Assembly: GCA_040902895.1 (NCBI GenBank)
Contig: JBBDWL010000090.1
Span: 1-64,000 of the forward strand
Direction of reading: 5' to 3'
From: JALYRV01 sp040902895
GTDB lineage: Bacteria; Acidobacteriota; Vicinamibacteria; Vicinamibacterales; SCN-69-37
Length of the DNA: 64,000 nt
This document shows, piece after piece, positions 1 to 8,070 of this stretch (the stretch's first letter is position 1; the number at the start of each line of letters is the position of its first letter). The notes below the pieces were generated by a model. The model worked only from the letters and a program-made list of their open reading frames with translations. It did not search any database and was not told where the DNA came from. A program made the translations under genes and the position numbers.

Positions 1-136
1 GCTAGCGCCGCCGAGAGACAGGCCTGCATGAACCTGCGCTTGACCACAGAAACCTCCAGATTGAACCGTAAAGAACGGTGGCGCACACAATACTCTGTCG
101 GTATACAGGGGTCAACCGCGAACTGGAGGACGGGGT

Positions 137-1921
137 ATGCTTGGGCCGGTGAAAACCCTGCCGATGCTTTCTTTGCTCTGTCTTTTCGCTGGAATCACCG
201 TTGAAGCTCAACAGGGAAGGCCGGAGCGCGGCACCGACCTGACTCCGATCGACATTGCGGTGGTCATGCCGAACGGCCAGCCCGTGGTCGACCTCAGGGC
301 CGACGAAATCTCTGTTCGACTGGCGGGGCGTTCGCGCCGCGTCCGGTCGCTGCAGATGGTGACTGCCCCTCTTTCGAACGCCGGCCGGGCGGTTCCACCA
401 CCGTTCGGCAGCAATGCCCGCAGCGACGAGGGCCGCAGCGTGGCCCTGGTCATAGACGATGATTCGTTCAGACCGGGCCGCGAGGCCGCGATCAGAGAGG
501 CCGTCGACGCCTTGTTGGATGGATTGTCCCCACGCGACCGTCTGGCCCTGGTCACCGTTCCGTATGGCGGGCTGAAGGTACCGCTGACGACCGAGCACGA
601 GCGCGTGCGGACCGCGCTGGGCACGGTCGTCGGAAGGGCGCTTGAAGGTGAGACGGGTTCGGACCTGGCGTGCAGGACGCGCCGCACGCTCGAGTCGCTG
701 GCCGGATATCTCACCTCGCTTGGCTTCCGGGAATCGCCCGCCATTGTGGTGTTCGTAACAGCCGGTCTGGCCAGCCCTCGCCGTGACGCTCCGGTCACGA
801 TGGCGCCCGGGATGTGCGAGTTGACGTCTGATACGTTCCAGCAGGTGGCGGTCGCGGGCGCCGCGGCCCGCGCGCAGTTCTACGTCGTTCAACCCGCAGA
901 CATCATGACGGCCGGAACGATAGCTCGCGAGACGATCGCGGGTGCAGAGTACGGCGGGTCTGACAATCCGGTTGAAGGCCTCGAGCACCTCGCAGGCGTG
1001 ACCGGCGGCAAGATCCTGCAGCTGACGGGCTCGCCGGGTGGCGCCCTGGGCCGTGTGCTCCAGGAAACGTCAGTTCATTACATCGTCGGCGTCGAACCCG
1101 GCCCGCAGGATCGAACCGGCAAGTCCCTGCCGCTCGATGTGAGAGTCAGCCGGCCCGGCGTCGAGGTTCGCGCCCGGCCGCAGATCGCGTTTCCGAAACC
1201 GGATTGGGCCGCCACTCGCCCTGCCAATCCATCGCCGCGGGAGATGCTGAGTGTCCCGACCGTCTTCAGGGATCTGCCGCTGCGCGCGAGCGCATTTTCA
1301 TCGCTGGATGCCGACGGCAAGACCCTGCGGGTCACGACACTGGCCGAGCCGATTGAGCCAGGCACGAAACTCACGTCCCTCGTCGCCGCGCTGTTCGATC
1401 GCGACGGCAAGCTGGTCGCGAACTGGGTCGCCGCCGAACCGGAGCTGGCGCGCGCGCCCGTGATTGGCGCGATGAACGTCGAGCCCGGCGCCTATCGGCT
1501 GCGCGTGGCGGCGATCGATGCCACCGGACGCAGCGGCACCGCCGACTACGACCTCGAGGCCGAGCTCGTACAGACAGGGCCGCTGAAACTGAGCTCGGTC
1601 GTGCTCGGCTTGTCGCGCGAGGGGAACTTCGTGCCCCGGCTCGAGTTCTCGACCGAACCGGTCGCGATCGGCTATGTGGAGTTATACGGCGGCACGCCCG
1701 GCATGCGCGTCTCGGCCACGCTCGAAATCGCGCGCGAGCAGAACGGTCCGGCGCTGATATCGGTGCCGTTGGCCATCTCGCCGGCGGGAGAAGGACGTTA
1801 CGTCGCCAAAGGCGCGGTGCCCATCGGCGCGCTGCCGCCCGGCGACTACGCCGTGCGGGCGCTGGTCGGCATCGAAGGGCAGCCGGCCACGCGCGTCACG
1901 CGCACGCTGCGCAAGCGGTAA
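137..1921 (+). CDS. Secreted VWFA-domain protein, acidobacterial type
   Basis: 594 aa with an N-terminal signal peptide (about residues 1-25, ending near VEAQQ), so probably periplasmic or secreted. A short N-terminal beta region (residues 35-75, with VMPNGQPVVDL) precedes a von Willebrand factor A-like domain (about 100-290) starting SVALVIDDDSF. The acidic cluster D107-D109/S110 sits where a MIDAS DxSxS would be, but the motif is not canonical. The C-terminal 250 residues are beta-rich, without a recognised domain. This order (signal, 'FxVxDxxG' segment, VWA) fits the VWFA-related proteins abundant in Acidobacteria; their role is unknown. GGAGG at 125-129 supports the ATG. Bases 1-136 upstream hold nothing else I can identify. 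Confidence 0.8.
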   Translation: MLGPVKTLPMLSLLCLFAGITVEAQQGRPERGTDLTPIDIAVVMPNGQPVVDLRADEISVRLAGRSRRVRSLQMVTAPLSNAGRAVPPPFGSNARSDEGRSVALVIDDDSFRPGREAAIREAVDALLDGLSPRDRLALVTVPYGGLKVPLTTEHERVRTALGTVVGRALEGETGSDLACRTRRTLESLAGYLTSLGFRESPAIVVFVTAGLASPRRDAPVTMAPGMCELTSDTFQQVAVAGAAARAQFYVVQPADIMTAGTIARETIAGAEYGGSDNPVEGLEHLAGVTGGKILQLTGSPGGALGRVLQETSVHYIVGVEPGPQDRTGKSLPLDVRVSRPGVEVRARPQIAFPKPDWAATRPANPSPREMLSVPTVFRDLPLRASAFSSLDADGKTLRVTTLAEPIEPGTKLTSLVAALFDRDGKLVANWVAAEPELARAPVIGAMNVEPGAYRLRVAAIDATGRSGTADYDLEAELVQTGPLKLSSVVLGLSREGNFVPRLEFSTEPVAIGYVELYGGTPGMRVSATLEIAREQNGPALISVPLAISPAGEGRYVAKGAVPIGALPPGDYAVRALVGIEGQPATRVTRTLRKR

Positions 1922-2040
1922 CCGGTTACAATTCCCGCTGAATTCGTCGAAAACTGTAAGTACCCATATTCCGCCCTGGGAGCGTTCGATCTCCGCAACT
2001 CTCTGATGCGGCGTCGCTTACGGTCCGATAGGAGAAGGGT

Positions 2041-2631
2041 ATGTCGCTTGCTGTTTCGGCCACCCGAATGCCAGCTTCCCGACCAGAGCAATCTCGCGGT
2101 TTGTCATGCGATCCGGCTCGCATCGGCTCGAACCATGGCTTCTCGTTGCCCGAAGTGTTGCTCGTCGTCGCGCTCATCGGGGTGATTGGGGGGGTTGCGC
2201 TGCCGCAAGTCATCGAGGCGCTTCAGCGGTATCGGCTATTCAGCGCGGGCCGCGAAGTGGCCGCGCAGATTCGATCGGCGCGCCTCGCCGCCGTCACGAC
2301 GAATCGCGTCATGATTGTGCGTTTCAATTGTCCGGCGGCTCGCCAGTACCGTTTCATCGAAGTGACGGGTAACGCGGCCATTGACACAGATCCGGACAGG
2401 TGCGCGTTTCCCCCGGCTGACTCCGATCCGGCAACGCTGCCGAACAGCGACGGTTTGCCCGCCATGCTGCCCGACACGATGGCGTTTGGCGCGACTCAGG
2501 ATCTTCAAATTGGACCAACCGGGCTCATCACTCCGCTCGCTGGAGGGATGCCCGCTCTTATACAGGTGACGAATGGCACGATCACTGGGCAAATCACTGT
2601 ATCGGCGACCGGCCGCGTGCAGATGCAATAG
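2041..2631 (+). CDS. Type IV pilus minor pseudopilin, FimT/GspH-like
   Basis: 196 aa. A class III prepilin signal is clear: G33 followed by F34-S-L-P-E38, the conserved Glu at mature position 5, then a hydrophobic helix (LLVVALIGVIGGVALP). PilD-type peptidase should cut after G33. The 33-residue leader is long for the family, but AGGAGAAGG just before the ATG supports this start. The remaining globular region, with C113-type cysteines and a beta-rich C-terminus, fits GspH/FimT minor pilins that prime pilus assembly in the inner membrane. First gene of a minor-pilin operon; its 3' end overlaps the next gene by 59 nt. Confidence 0.85.
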   Translation: MSLAVSATRMPASRPEQSRGLSCDPARIGSNHGFSLPEVLLVVALIGVIGGVALPQVIEALQRYRLFSAGREVAAQIRSARLAAVTTNRVMIVRFNCPAARQYRFIEVTGNAAIDTDPDRCAFPPADSDPATLPNSDGLPAMLPDTMAFGATQDLQIGPTGLITPLAGGMPALIQVTNGTITGQITVSATGRVQMQ

Positions 2632-3049
2632 CCGTCTTCATAAGGACGATCGCGGCTTCAGTCTCGTGGAAGTGCTCATCTCGATGGTGATCATGATGGT
2701 GGGACTCGTCGCCGTCGCGCAATTGCTGGCCGTGTCGGTGCACACGCACTCGCTGGGTCGGCGAACCTCGGAAGCCAGCATCCTTGCGACGGCAAAACTC
2801 GAGGACCTGGCGAAGTTGAATCACGCGACAGCGGCGGCTGTGCAGATCACGGGGGTGGATTCGCTGACGGCAAATGTCGCCAACTATTTCGATCAGCCGG
2901 CCGGACCCGATGGCCATACCCGGCGCTGGCAAGTGTCGGCCGGGCCGGCTGCAGGTACGCGGCGGGTTACGGTGCGCGTCGTTCCGCCCGCGAATCGCGT
3001 GCCGTGGCTGAAACCGGTCGACGTGACGACGATTCTGCGTCAGTGGTAG
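2573..3049 (+). CDS. Type IV pilus minor pilin, PilV-like
   Basis: 158 aa. Prepilin signal at residues 25-33 (DDRGFSLVEV, cleavage after G28, Glu at +5), then a hydrophobic segment typical of PilV/GspI (LISMVIMMVGLVAVAQLL). Only one ATG lies in frame upstream of the signal, at 2573. This gives a 59-nt overlap with the preceding pseudopilin and suggests translational coupling. The short C-terminal domain fits a minor pilin of the priming complex. PilV versus GspI cannot be separated from sequence alone, but the neighbours (PilW- and PilX-like) favour a pilus. Confidence 0.83.
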   Translation: MARSLGKSLYRRPAACRCNSRLHKDDRGFSLVEVLISMVIMMVGLVAVAQLLAVSVHTHSLGRRTSEASILATAKLEDLAKLNHATAAAVQITGVDSLTANVANYFDQPAGPDGHTRRWQVSAGPAAGTRRVTVRVVPPANRVPWLKPVDVTTILRQW

Positions 3050-3057
3050 CAGGTGTT

Positions 3058-3726
3058 ATGAATCCAGGATCTCCACGGCCCCGCATCGTCTCGGATTCGA
3101 CCGGCTACACGCTGGCGGAGCTGCTCGTGGCGATGGCCGTTGGCAGCCTGGTCGTCGGGAGCGCCGTGATGCTGACGGGTCAGATCCAGAAATCGTACGG
3201 CTCGCAGCTCGACGGGGCGGCCGTCCAGCAGGAAGCGCGGTATGCGATGGACTGGATCACCCGCGCGCTGCAGTCGGCAGGGAGCAATCCCTCGAGTTTG
3301 AACGTCGCCGAATGTCCGGCGGCCGGGACGACCTTTCGGGCCATTCGACGCGACCCGAATGCGGATGCCGTGAACAACGATGTCCGCATTCACGCCGATA
3401 TCAACCCGCCGAACGGGTTGCTCGGGGGCCTGGCCGGCGGGTGCGTCGAGGCCGGAGAGGACGTCACGATTGCGCACGACGTTGCCAACCGGACCATCAC
3501 GAGACGCGATAACAACGTGGGCGCGGCGGCCGTCCCGATGAGCGACACGGTCATCACGCAGCTCCTGTTCCAGTACTTCAGAGCCAGTGGGGCGGCAGCC
3601 ACTACCGACGATGGCGTCGCAACCGTTCGGGTGACCATCACGGCTCGCACACCGGCGATCGATGCCTATACGGGCCAGCCGGTGAATTTCACCATCACTT
3701 CGGATGTACGGATGCGCGCGAGATGA
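3058..3726 (+). CDS. Type IV pilus minor pilin, PilW-like
   Basis: 222 aa from the ATG 8 nt after the previous stop; a further in-frame ATG at 3004 would overlap the previous gene and is less likely. The prepilin signal is STG16-Y17-T-L-A-E21 (Glu at mature position 5), then a hydrophobic helix rich in A/V/G. The body contains two cysteines (AECPAAG and AGGCVEAG) that could form a disulfide, as in PilW-type minor pilins. The stop overlaps the next start (ATGA at 3723-3726), so the four pilin genes form a coupled operon. Confidence 0.83.
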   Translation: MNPGSPRPRIVSDSTGYTLAELLVAMAVGSLVVGSAVMLTGQIQKSYGSQLDGAAVQQEARYAMDWITRALQSAGSNPSSLNVAECPAAGTTFRAIRRDPNADAVNNDVRIHADINPPNGLLGGLAGGCVEAGEDVTIAHDVANRTITRRDNNVGAAAVPMSDTVITQLLFQYFRASGAAATTDDGVATVRVTITARTPAIDAYTGQPVNFTITSDVRMRAR

Positions 3727-5129
3727 CCATGCACAATCGCCGCTCATCGATCAAATCCGAAGACGGCTTCGCGCTGGTCCTGGTGCTGCTCGTGCTGCTT
3801 GTCGTGACGGGCCTCTCGGCCGCGATGGTGACGAGCGGACGTACCGAGGTGCTGATCAGCGTCAACCAGGAGCGGGCGGCGCAGGCGCGCGCCGCCGCCG
3901 AAGCAGGTTTGAATCATGCCCTCGCGGTTTCCATCGTCTACGTTCAGAACTGGCAGGCGAACGGCTTCGCCAATGCGTCGGCGGCGATGACCAGCCTGTT
4001 GCGCGGACCGGACGGCGATGCGGCGACCGTCGCCGATAATGGCAGCCTGGCGGCGCTCGCAAACGGCATTCCCATGCCGCCCGCGCGGATTGTGTTGGAC
4101 GCCGCCGCCGGAACCTCGTACGAGGCGTGGGCGATCGACGAAGACAGTCCCCTGCGCGGGCTGAGCGCGGACGATCATGTGCGGATCGCGGAAACCGGCG
4201 ACGCCACGCTGGATACGAACGGCCGTGTGACTATCCGCGCGATTGGCTACGCAAGCGGAGGCACCACCGCGACCCTGGAAGCCACCGTCGGACCGATCAT
4301 CCTGCCGGCCATCGTCACGAACGATAATCTGACCATCTCGGGCAACCCGATGATCGGCGGTGCCAACGGCAGCGTGCACTCGAACGCCAATCTGACGATC
4401 TCAGGTAATCCCACAATCACCGAGAACGCGACCGCCAGTGGCAACTACACGACGACCGGGTCGCCGAACATCGGCGGGCAGTCGGGCGGGGGACGCCCGA
4501 ACCTGACGATTCCGCCGGTCAACGCGGCCGATCACCGACCGCTGGCCGACTTCATCCTCCATGGGGATGGACGAATGACCACTCAGGACGAAACCAACGT
4601 GATTTGCGACGCGTCGGTCACCAACGACGCGTGCAAGGACTTGGGTTACGGGTGGGTGTACTCACCATCCGGCGGCGCGATGGGCCTGCCGCAGTGGAAC
4701 ATCACTTCCAACAGCGCCCCGAACGCGAACGCCACGTTTTATGTCGAAGGGGACGCCCGGATATCCGGCAGCCCGGGCTCGGCGGCCACGCCTCTGGCCA
4801 TCAGCATCATCGCCGAGGGGGATATCGAAATCTCGGGGAACCCCAATCTCCGGCCCGACTTGCCGGAGCTGATGCTCGTGACAAACCGCGATCTGAAGAT
4901 CTCGGGCCTGCTCGAACAGCCGATCGCCTTCGAGGGGCAGATGCTCGTGCGCGAGCAGCTCCATATCAGCGGCAACCCGACACTGGCCGGACAGATTCTC
5001 GTGGAGAACGCCGCCAATGTCAGTAATCTGGTTCTGTCGAATACGATCTCGGGCAATCCGACAATCATCTACAACGGCATCGTCGGCACGAATACGTTCG
5101 TCGTGGTTGGATGGAGGGAGATTCGTTGA
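3723..5129 (+). CDS. PilX-like pilus assembly protein with ISGNP repeats
   Basis: 468 aa. The N-terminus (EDG15-FALVLVLLVLLVV) matches PilX N-terminal domains, which lack the Glu+5 of ordinary pilins; the following T-E-...-N...A...AAEAGL stretch is also typical. The C-terminal two thirds is unusual. It carries five ISGNP motifs plus near variants (ISGSP, TTGSP, ISGLL) at about residues 205-450, spaced as rungs of a possible beta-helix, probably the exposed part. The start overlaps the upstream stop by 4 nt; the stop overlaps the next ATG by 1 nt (TGATG). Role inferred: minor component of the pilus tip or priming complex. Confidence 0.8.
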   Translation: MTMHNRRSSIKSEDGFALVLVLLVLLVVTGLSAAMVTSGRTEVLISVNQERAAQARAAAEAGLNHALAVSIVYVQNWQANGFANASAAMTSLLRGPDGDAATVADNGSLAALANGIPMPPARIVLDAAAGTSYEAWAIDEDSPLRGLSADDHVRIAETGDATLDTNGRVTIRAIGYASGGTTATLEATVGPIILPAIVTNDNLTISGNPMIGGANGSVHSNANLTISGNPTITENATASGNYTTTGSPNIGGQSGGGRPNLTIPPVNAADHRPLADFILHGDGRMTTQDETNVICDASVTNDACKDLGYGWVYSPSGGAMGLPQWNITSNSAPNANATFYVEGDARISGSPGSAATPLAISIIAEGDIEISGNPNLRPDLPELMLVTNRDLKISGLLEQPIAFEGQMLVREQLHISGNPTLAGQILVENAANVSNLVLSNTISGNPTIIYNGIVGTNTFVVVGWREIR

Positions 5130-5725
5130 TGAAGAACAAACCTGGCCTCGTGTTGACGTCGATCGCGCTGTTCGCCGCTCTGGCGGTGCCGGCGGAAGGG
5201 CAATCGCTTGGCGACGCCGCCCGCCGCGAGGCCGAGCGCCGCAGCAAATTGAAGGAAACGAGCAAGGTCTATACGACTGCGGATCTCACCGGCGCGCCGT
5301 TTCTGCGTCGCGTTGGTGTTCCTGTAAGCCTGTCGCGGCCAGAGGTACTGAAGCCTTCAAACACGCCGGAGACTGCTCAGGCTGCCGCACCGCCGGTGAC
5401 GGCATCGGTTGAGCAGAAGCCCGAGCTGCCGAAGGTGCGCGAGAAGCGCGACGAGGAACACTGGCGCGAGCGCGCCAAAGTCATACGCGATCGCCTGAAT
5501 CGCCTGCGGTCGGACGCGGCCGCCATTGAAGGACGTATCGCGTCCCTTCAGATAGAACTCGAGTCTGCGCCTGCCTCCAAGGCGGCGGCCCTGACGAATG
5601 ACATCACCGAAGCGAATCAGGATCTGACAAAGTTTCAGGGCGAGCTTCGACTCATTGAAGACGAGTGGCGCGCATTCGAGGACAGGGCGCGCCAGGCGAA
5701 GATTCCGTTGCGCTGGATTCAGTGA
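5129..5725 (+). CDS. Periplasmic coiled-coil protein of the pilin operon
   Basis: 198 aa, family not recognised. Residues 1-25 form a Sec signal peptide (LVLTSIALFAALAVPAEGQ). The middle is Pro/Ala-rich. Residues about 110-190 are strongly charged and helical (REKRDEEHWRERAKVIRDRL and following heptad-like spacing), predicting a coiled coil. The start is the ATG overlapping the PilX-like stop, with GGAGGGAG 9-16 nt upstream; an ATG at 5111 would put the signal peptide behind extra charge. As last gene of the minor-pilin operon it may be a periplasmic accessory factor, but this rests on position only. An inverted repeat begins within its stop codon. Confidence 0.7.
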   Translation: MKNKPGLVLTSIALFAALAVPAEGQSLGDAARREAERRSKLKETSKVYTTADLTGAPFLRRVGVPVSLSRPEVLKPSNTPETAQAAAPPVTASVEQKPELPKVREKRDEEHWRERAKVIRDRLNRLRSDAAAIEGRIASLQIELESAPASKAAALTNDITEANQDLTKFQGELRLIEDEWRAFEDRARQAKIPLRWIQ

Positions 5726-5806
5726 CAGGAGACAGGAGACAGTAGGCAGGAGACAGGAGCGCAGCCGTCTTCTCCTGTTTACTGTCTCCTGTATCCTGTC
5801 TCCTGT
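5725..5806. repeat. Inverted repeat built of ACAGGAG units
   Basis: Two 35-nt arms (5725-5759 and 5772-5806) separated by 12 nt. Each arm is a run of imperfect ACAGGAG/GACAGG units, and the two are largely complementary. The element starts in the stop codon of the coiled-coil gene and ends in the apparent GTG start of pdxH, so it fills the whole intergenic space. It could form a long hairpin in DNA or RNA. Function unknown. Confidence 0.75.
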
Positions 5807-6380
5807 GGATCCCTTCTCGCTCTACGCCGACTGGTTTGGCCAGGCTGCCGCCTCTTCCGGCACGCTTGATGCGAAGGCGGCGTCGCTGGCGACCGTCGAG
5901 GCGTCCGGACGCCCGTCGGCGCGCATGGTGTTGATCCAGTATTTCGATCCGCGGGGCTTCACCTTTTTCACGAATCTGGAATCACGCAAGGCGCGCGATC
6001 TGGCCGAGCGGCCCATGGCGGCGCTGTGCCTGCACTGGCCGCTCATCGAGCGGCAGGTGCGCATCGAAGGCCGCGTCGAGCAGCTGCCTGACGATGAGGC
6101 GGATGCCTATTTCGCGTCGCGTCCGCGCGACAGCCAGATTGGCGCGTGGGCGTCGCGCCAGAGCGCGCCGCTCGAGCGCGATGATGTGCTGGCGATTCGC
6201 GTGGCGCAGCTGCTGGAGGAGTACGATGGGCGTCCGGTGCCGCGGCCGCCGTTCTGGTCGGGCTATCGTCTGGTGCCCGATATGATCGAGTTCTGGATCG
6301 GCAAGCCGGGCCGGCTGCACGATCGCACGCGCTATGACCGCGCCGGCGACGGCTGGACGGCGATCAAGCTGTATCCGTAA
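5805..6380 (+). CDS. pdxH: Pyridoxamine 5'-phosphate oxidase
   Basis: Oxidises pyridoxamine- or pyridoxine-5'-phosphate to pyridoxal phosphate using FMN and O2 in the cytoplasm. 191 aa from the GTG at 5805. Visible signatures: RMVLIQ (40-45) and TNLESRKA (56-63) for FMN binding, ERQVRIEG (82-89), SRPRDSQIGAW (105-115), and the C-terminal RLHDR substrate/FMN segment. The first residues (DPFSLYADW) align with the DPxxLFxxW start of the core fold, so the roughly 25-residue N-terminal extension of many homologues is absent. The start lies inside an inverted repeat with no Shine-Dalgarno sequence; insertion of the repeat may have removed the original start. Confidence 0.9.
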   Translation: MDPFSLYADWFGQAAASSGTLDAKAASLATVEASGRPSARMVLIQYFDPRGFTFFTNLESRKARDLAERPMAALCLHWPLIERQVRIEGRVEQLPDDEADAYFASRPRDSQIGAWASRQSAPLERDDVLAIRVAQLLEEYDGRPVPRPPFWSGYRLVPDMIEFWIGKPGRLHDRTRYDRAGDGWTAIKLYP

Positions 6381-6458
6381 AAATGGGGACGGGTCTTAAT
6401 TATTCATGGGTGTGCGCACTTTCTGCCACGAATGAATAATTAAGACCCGTCCACATTT
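6381..6458. repeat. REP-like palindrome, 27-bp arms
   Basis: Arms at 6381-6407 and 6432-6458 are complementary at 26 of 27 positions (core GGACGGGTCTTAATTATTC), with a 24-nt loop. The element fills the gap between the pdxH stop and the next start. Size and form resemble REP-type palindromes mobilised by RAYT (Y1 family) transposases; no such transposase gene is in this window. Confidence 0.75.
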
Positions 6459-6472
6459 ATTACAATCCCCTG

Positions 6473-7252
6473 ATGCCCCGTCGTCGTCTTCGCAAGCCGT
6501 ACGACAAGTACGGTCTCTACGAACGTGCCGTGCAGCGACCGCAGTTCGACATCGATTTCGCCACGCGCGTGTACCGCGCGGAGCATGGCCGCGTGCCGCT
6601 CGCGCTGCGCGAAGACTTCTGCGGCACGGCGTTCATCTCGGCCGAGTGGGTGAGAAGCCATCCGCGGCGCACGGCGCTTGGCATCGATCTCGATGGCGCG
6701 CCGCTCGCGTGGGGACGGAAGTGGAACGTCGAGCCGCTTGGCGATGCGGCGGCACGGCTCACGCTGCTGCAGAAGGATGTGCGCTCGGTGTTCGCGCCGA
6801 AAGCCGACGTCACCGTGGCGTTCAATTTTTCCTACTGCGTCTTCATGACGCGCGACGATCTCGTCGACTATTTCCGGAAGGCGCGGCGGGCCATCAGGCG
6901 CGGCGGCGCGTACATGCTCGACGGCTACAGCGGTCCCGACTCGCTCGAGCCGGGCAACGAGGTGCGCAACTACGCGAAGTTCGTCTACACCTGGGATCAG
7001 CGCGAGATGGACGCCATTACCGGCCGCGCCATGCGCTACATCCATTTCAAGATCAAAGGGCAGCGTAAGAAGATGATGCGCGCCTTTACCTATGACTGGC
7101 GCCTCTGGACCATCACCGAGCTGATCGATGCACTTCGCGACGCCGGCTTCGCGCGCGTCGAGGTGTACGACGAAAAGAAGAATGGCTACCGGATGGTGAC
7201 GAAGGCGCCTTACAAAGACGCCTTCATTCCGATTCTCGTGGCGTGGACCTGA
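6473..7252 (+). CDS. Class I SAM-dependent methyltransferase
   Basis: 259 aa cytosolic protein. The Rossmann-type SAM fold is indicated by LREDFCGTAFISAEWV (about 45-60, motif I region), ALGIDLDG (68-75, acidic residue at the end of beta 2) and VTVAFNFSYCVF (motif IV region, about 112-124). The substrate is not evident. The start is the ATG just after the REP-like palindrome. The 3' end overlaps the convergent truA gene by 43 nt (7210-7252). Confidence 0.75.
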   Translation: MPRRRLRKPYDKYGLYERAVQRPQFDIDFATRVYRAEHGRVPLALREDFCGTAFISAEWVRSHPRRTALGIDLDGAPLAWGRKWNVEPLGDAAARLTLLQKDVRSVFAPKADVTVAFNFSYCVFMTRDDLVDYFRKARRAIRRGGAYMLDGYSGPDSLEPGNEVRNYAKFVYTWDQREMDAITGRAMRYIHFKIKGQRKKMMRAFTYDWRLWTITELIDALRDAGFARVEVYDEKKNGYRMVTKAPYKDAFIPILVAWT

Positions 7253-8028
7253 CGCCCGGTGGGCTGCCGCTCCTCGCCGGGGTAACTGACCTTCTCGAGG
7301 AACAGACCTGACGCGGGCGCGGTCAGTCGCGCGGGCAACGGGTAGCGCAGGCCTTCAGGCCTGCGGTCAGTCAGCATCGCCTCAATCTGCTTCCGCGTCA
7401 GCGCACCTTTGCCGGCTTCGACGAGGATGCCGACGACCCGCCGCACCATCTTCCAGATGAAATGCGATCCGGAAATGCGCACGACGAGCAGATCGTCCTG
7501 CTCCTCTATCTCCAACCTCTCGACCATGACCTTCGTCGACTTCTCCTCGGGATCATCATCGGAAAACGCGCGGAAGTCGTGCAGACCGGTGAAGATCGAC
7601 GCGGCGTCGCGCATGCGCGCGACGTCGAGCGGCTCGCGCACCCACCACACGTAGGGTTTGGCGAAGGCCGTGCGCCTCCGGGCGATCTGATAGATGTAGC
7701 TGCGCGACGTCGCCGAGTGGCGCGCATGAAAGCGGCGGTCGACGGTCTGGACCGAGAGGATGTTGATGTCGGAGGGCAGCAGCGCGTTGAGCCGATCGGC
7801 GAGCGCGGCCGGCGCGATTTTCACGGCCGTGTCGAGATGCGCGACCTGCTCGAGCGCGTGCACGCCGGCATCGGTGCGCCCCGATCCGTACAGCTCGAAG
7901 TTGGGCGTACCGAGCACTTCGCGCGCGGCCTGCGCAATCTCTCCCTGCACGGTGCGCGCGTTGGTCTGAATCTGCCAGCCGCGATAGCGCGTGCCGGCAT
8001 ATTCGATGCGGAGGAGGAAGCGCGGCAT
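7210..8028 (-). CDS. truA: tRNA pseudouridine(38-40) synthase
   Basis: 272 aa, normal length for TruA, which makes pseudouridine at positions 38-40 of the tRNA anticodon arm. The catalytic aspartate is D53 in GSGRTDAGVHAL. Other family segments are RIEYAGTRYRGWQ (7-19), RFHARHSATSRSYIYQI and GSHFIWKMVRRVVG near residue 200. Residues RRPEGLRYPL in the C-terminal third are encoded by a CTTNAG palindrome (7342-7366). The last 14 codons overlap the convergent methyltransferase gene. Confidence 0.95.
   Translation of the reverse strand: MPRFLLRIEYAGTRYRGWQIQTNARTVQGEIAQAAREVLGTPNFELYGSGRTDAGVHALEQVAHLDTAVKIAPAALADRLNALLPSDINILSVQTVDRRFHARHSATSRSYIYQIARRRTAFAKPYVWWVREPLDVARMRDAASIFTGLHDFRAFSDDDPEEKSTKVMVERLEIEEQDDLLVVRISGSHFIWKMVRRVVGILVEAGKGALTRKQIEAMLTDRRPEGLRYPLPARLTAPASGLFLEKVSYPGEERQPTGRQVHATRIGMKASL
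7342..7366. repeat. CTTNAG-apex palindrome inside truA
   Basis: GCGCAGGCCTTCAGGCCTGC forms a near-perfect 8-bp stem around the apex CTTCAG. It lies in frame in the truA coding region and is translated as part of RRPEGLRY. The same form, with other stem sequences, recurs at 8032, 9286, 45199, 53449, 61148 and 61725. Confidence 0.7.
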
Positions 8029-8031
8029 GTG

Positions 8032-8057
8032 GTGGCGCGGCCCTTCAGGGCCCGCGG
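8032..8057. repeat. CTTNAG-apex palindrome between truA and the TPR lipoprotein gene
   Basis: GCGCGGCCCTTCAGGGCCCG: apex CTTCAG with a GGCC/GGCC-type stem and a leading GTGGCGC similar to the copy at 61725-61749. It sits 3 nt upstream of the truA start codon on the minus strand and downstream of the lipoprotein gene stop. It therefore occupies the probable truA ribosome-binding region. Confidence 0.68.
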
Positions 8058-8070
8058 ACTACCCGCGAGG

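Noticed and set aside
1918..1929. 12-nt palindrome GTAACCGGTTAC at the first gene's stop
   Set aside because: Too short and without T-run or second copy; compatible with chance.
5725..5806. CRISPR array
   Set aside because: Units are 7 bp, contiguous and arranged as an inverted repeat; no unique spacers and no cas genes.
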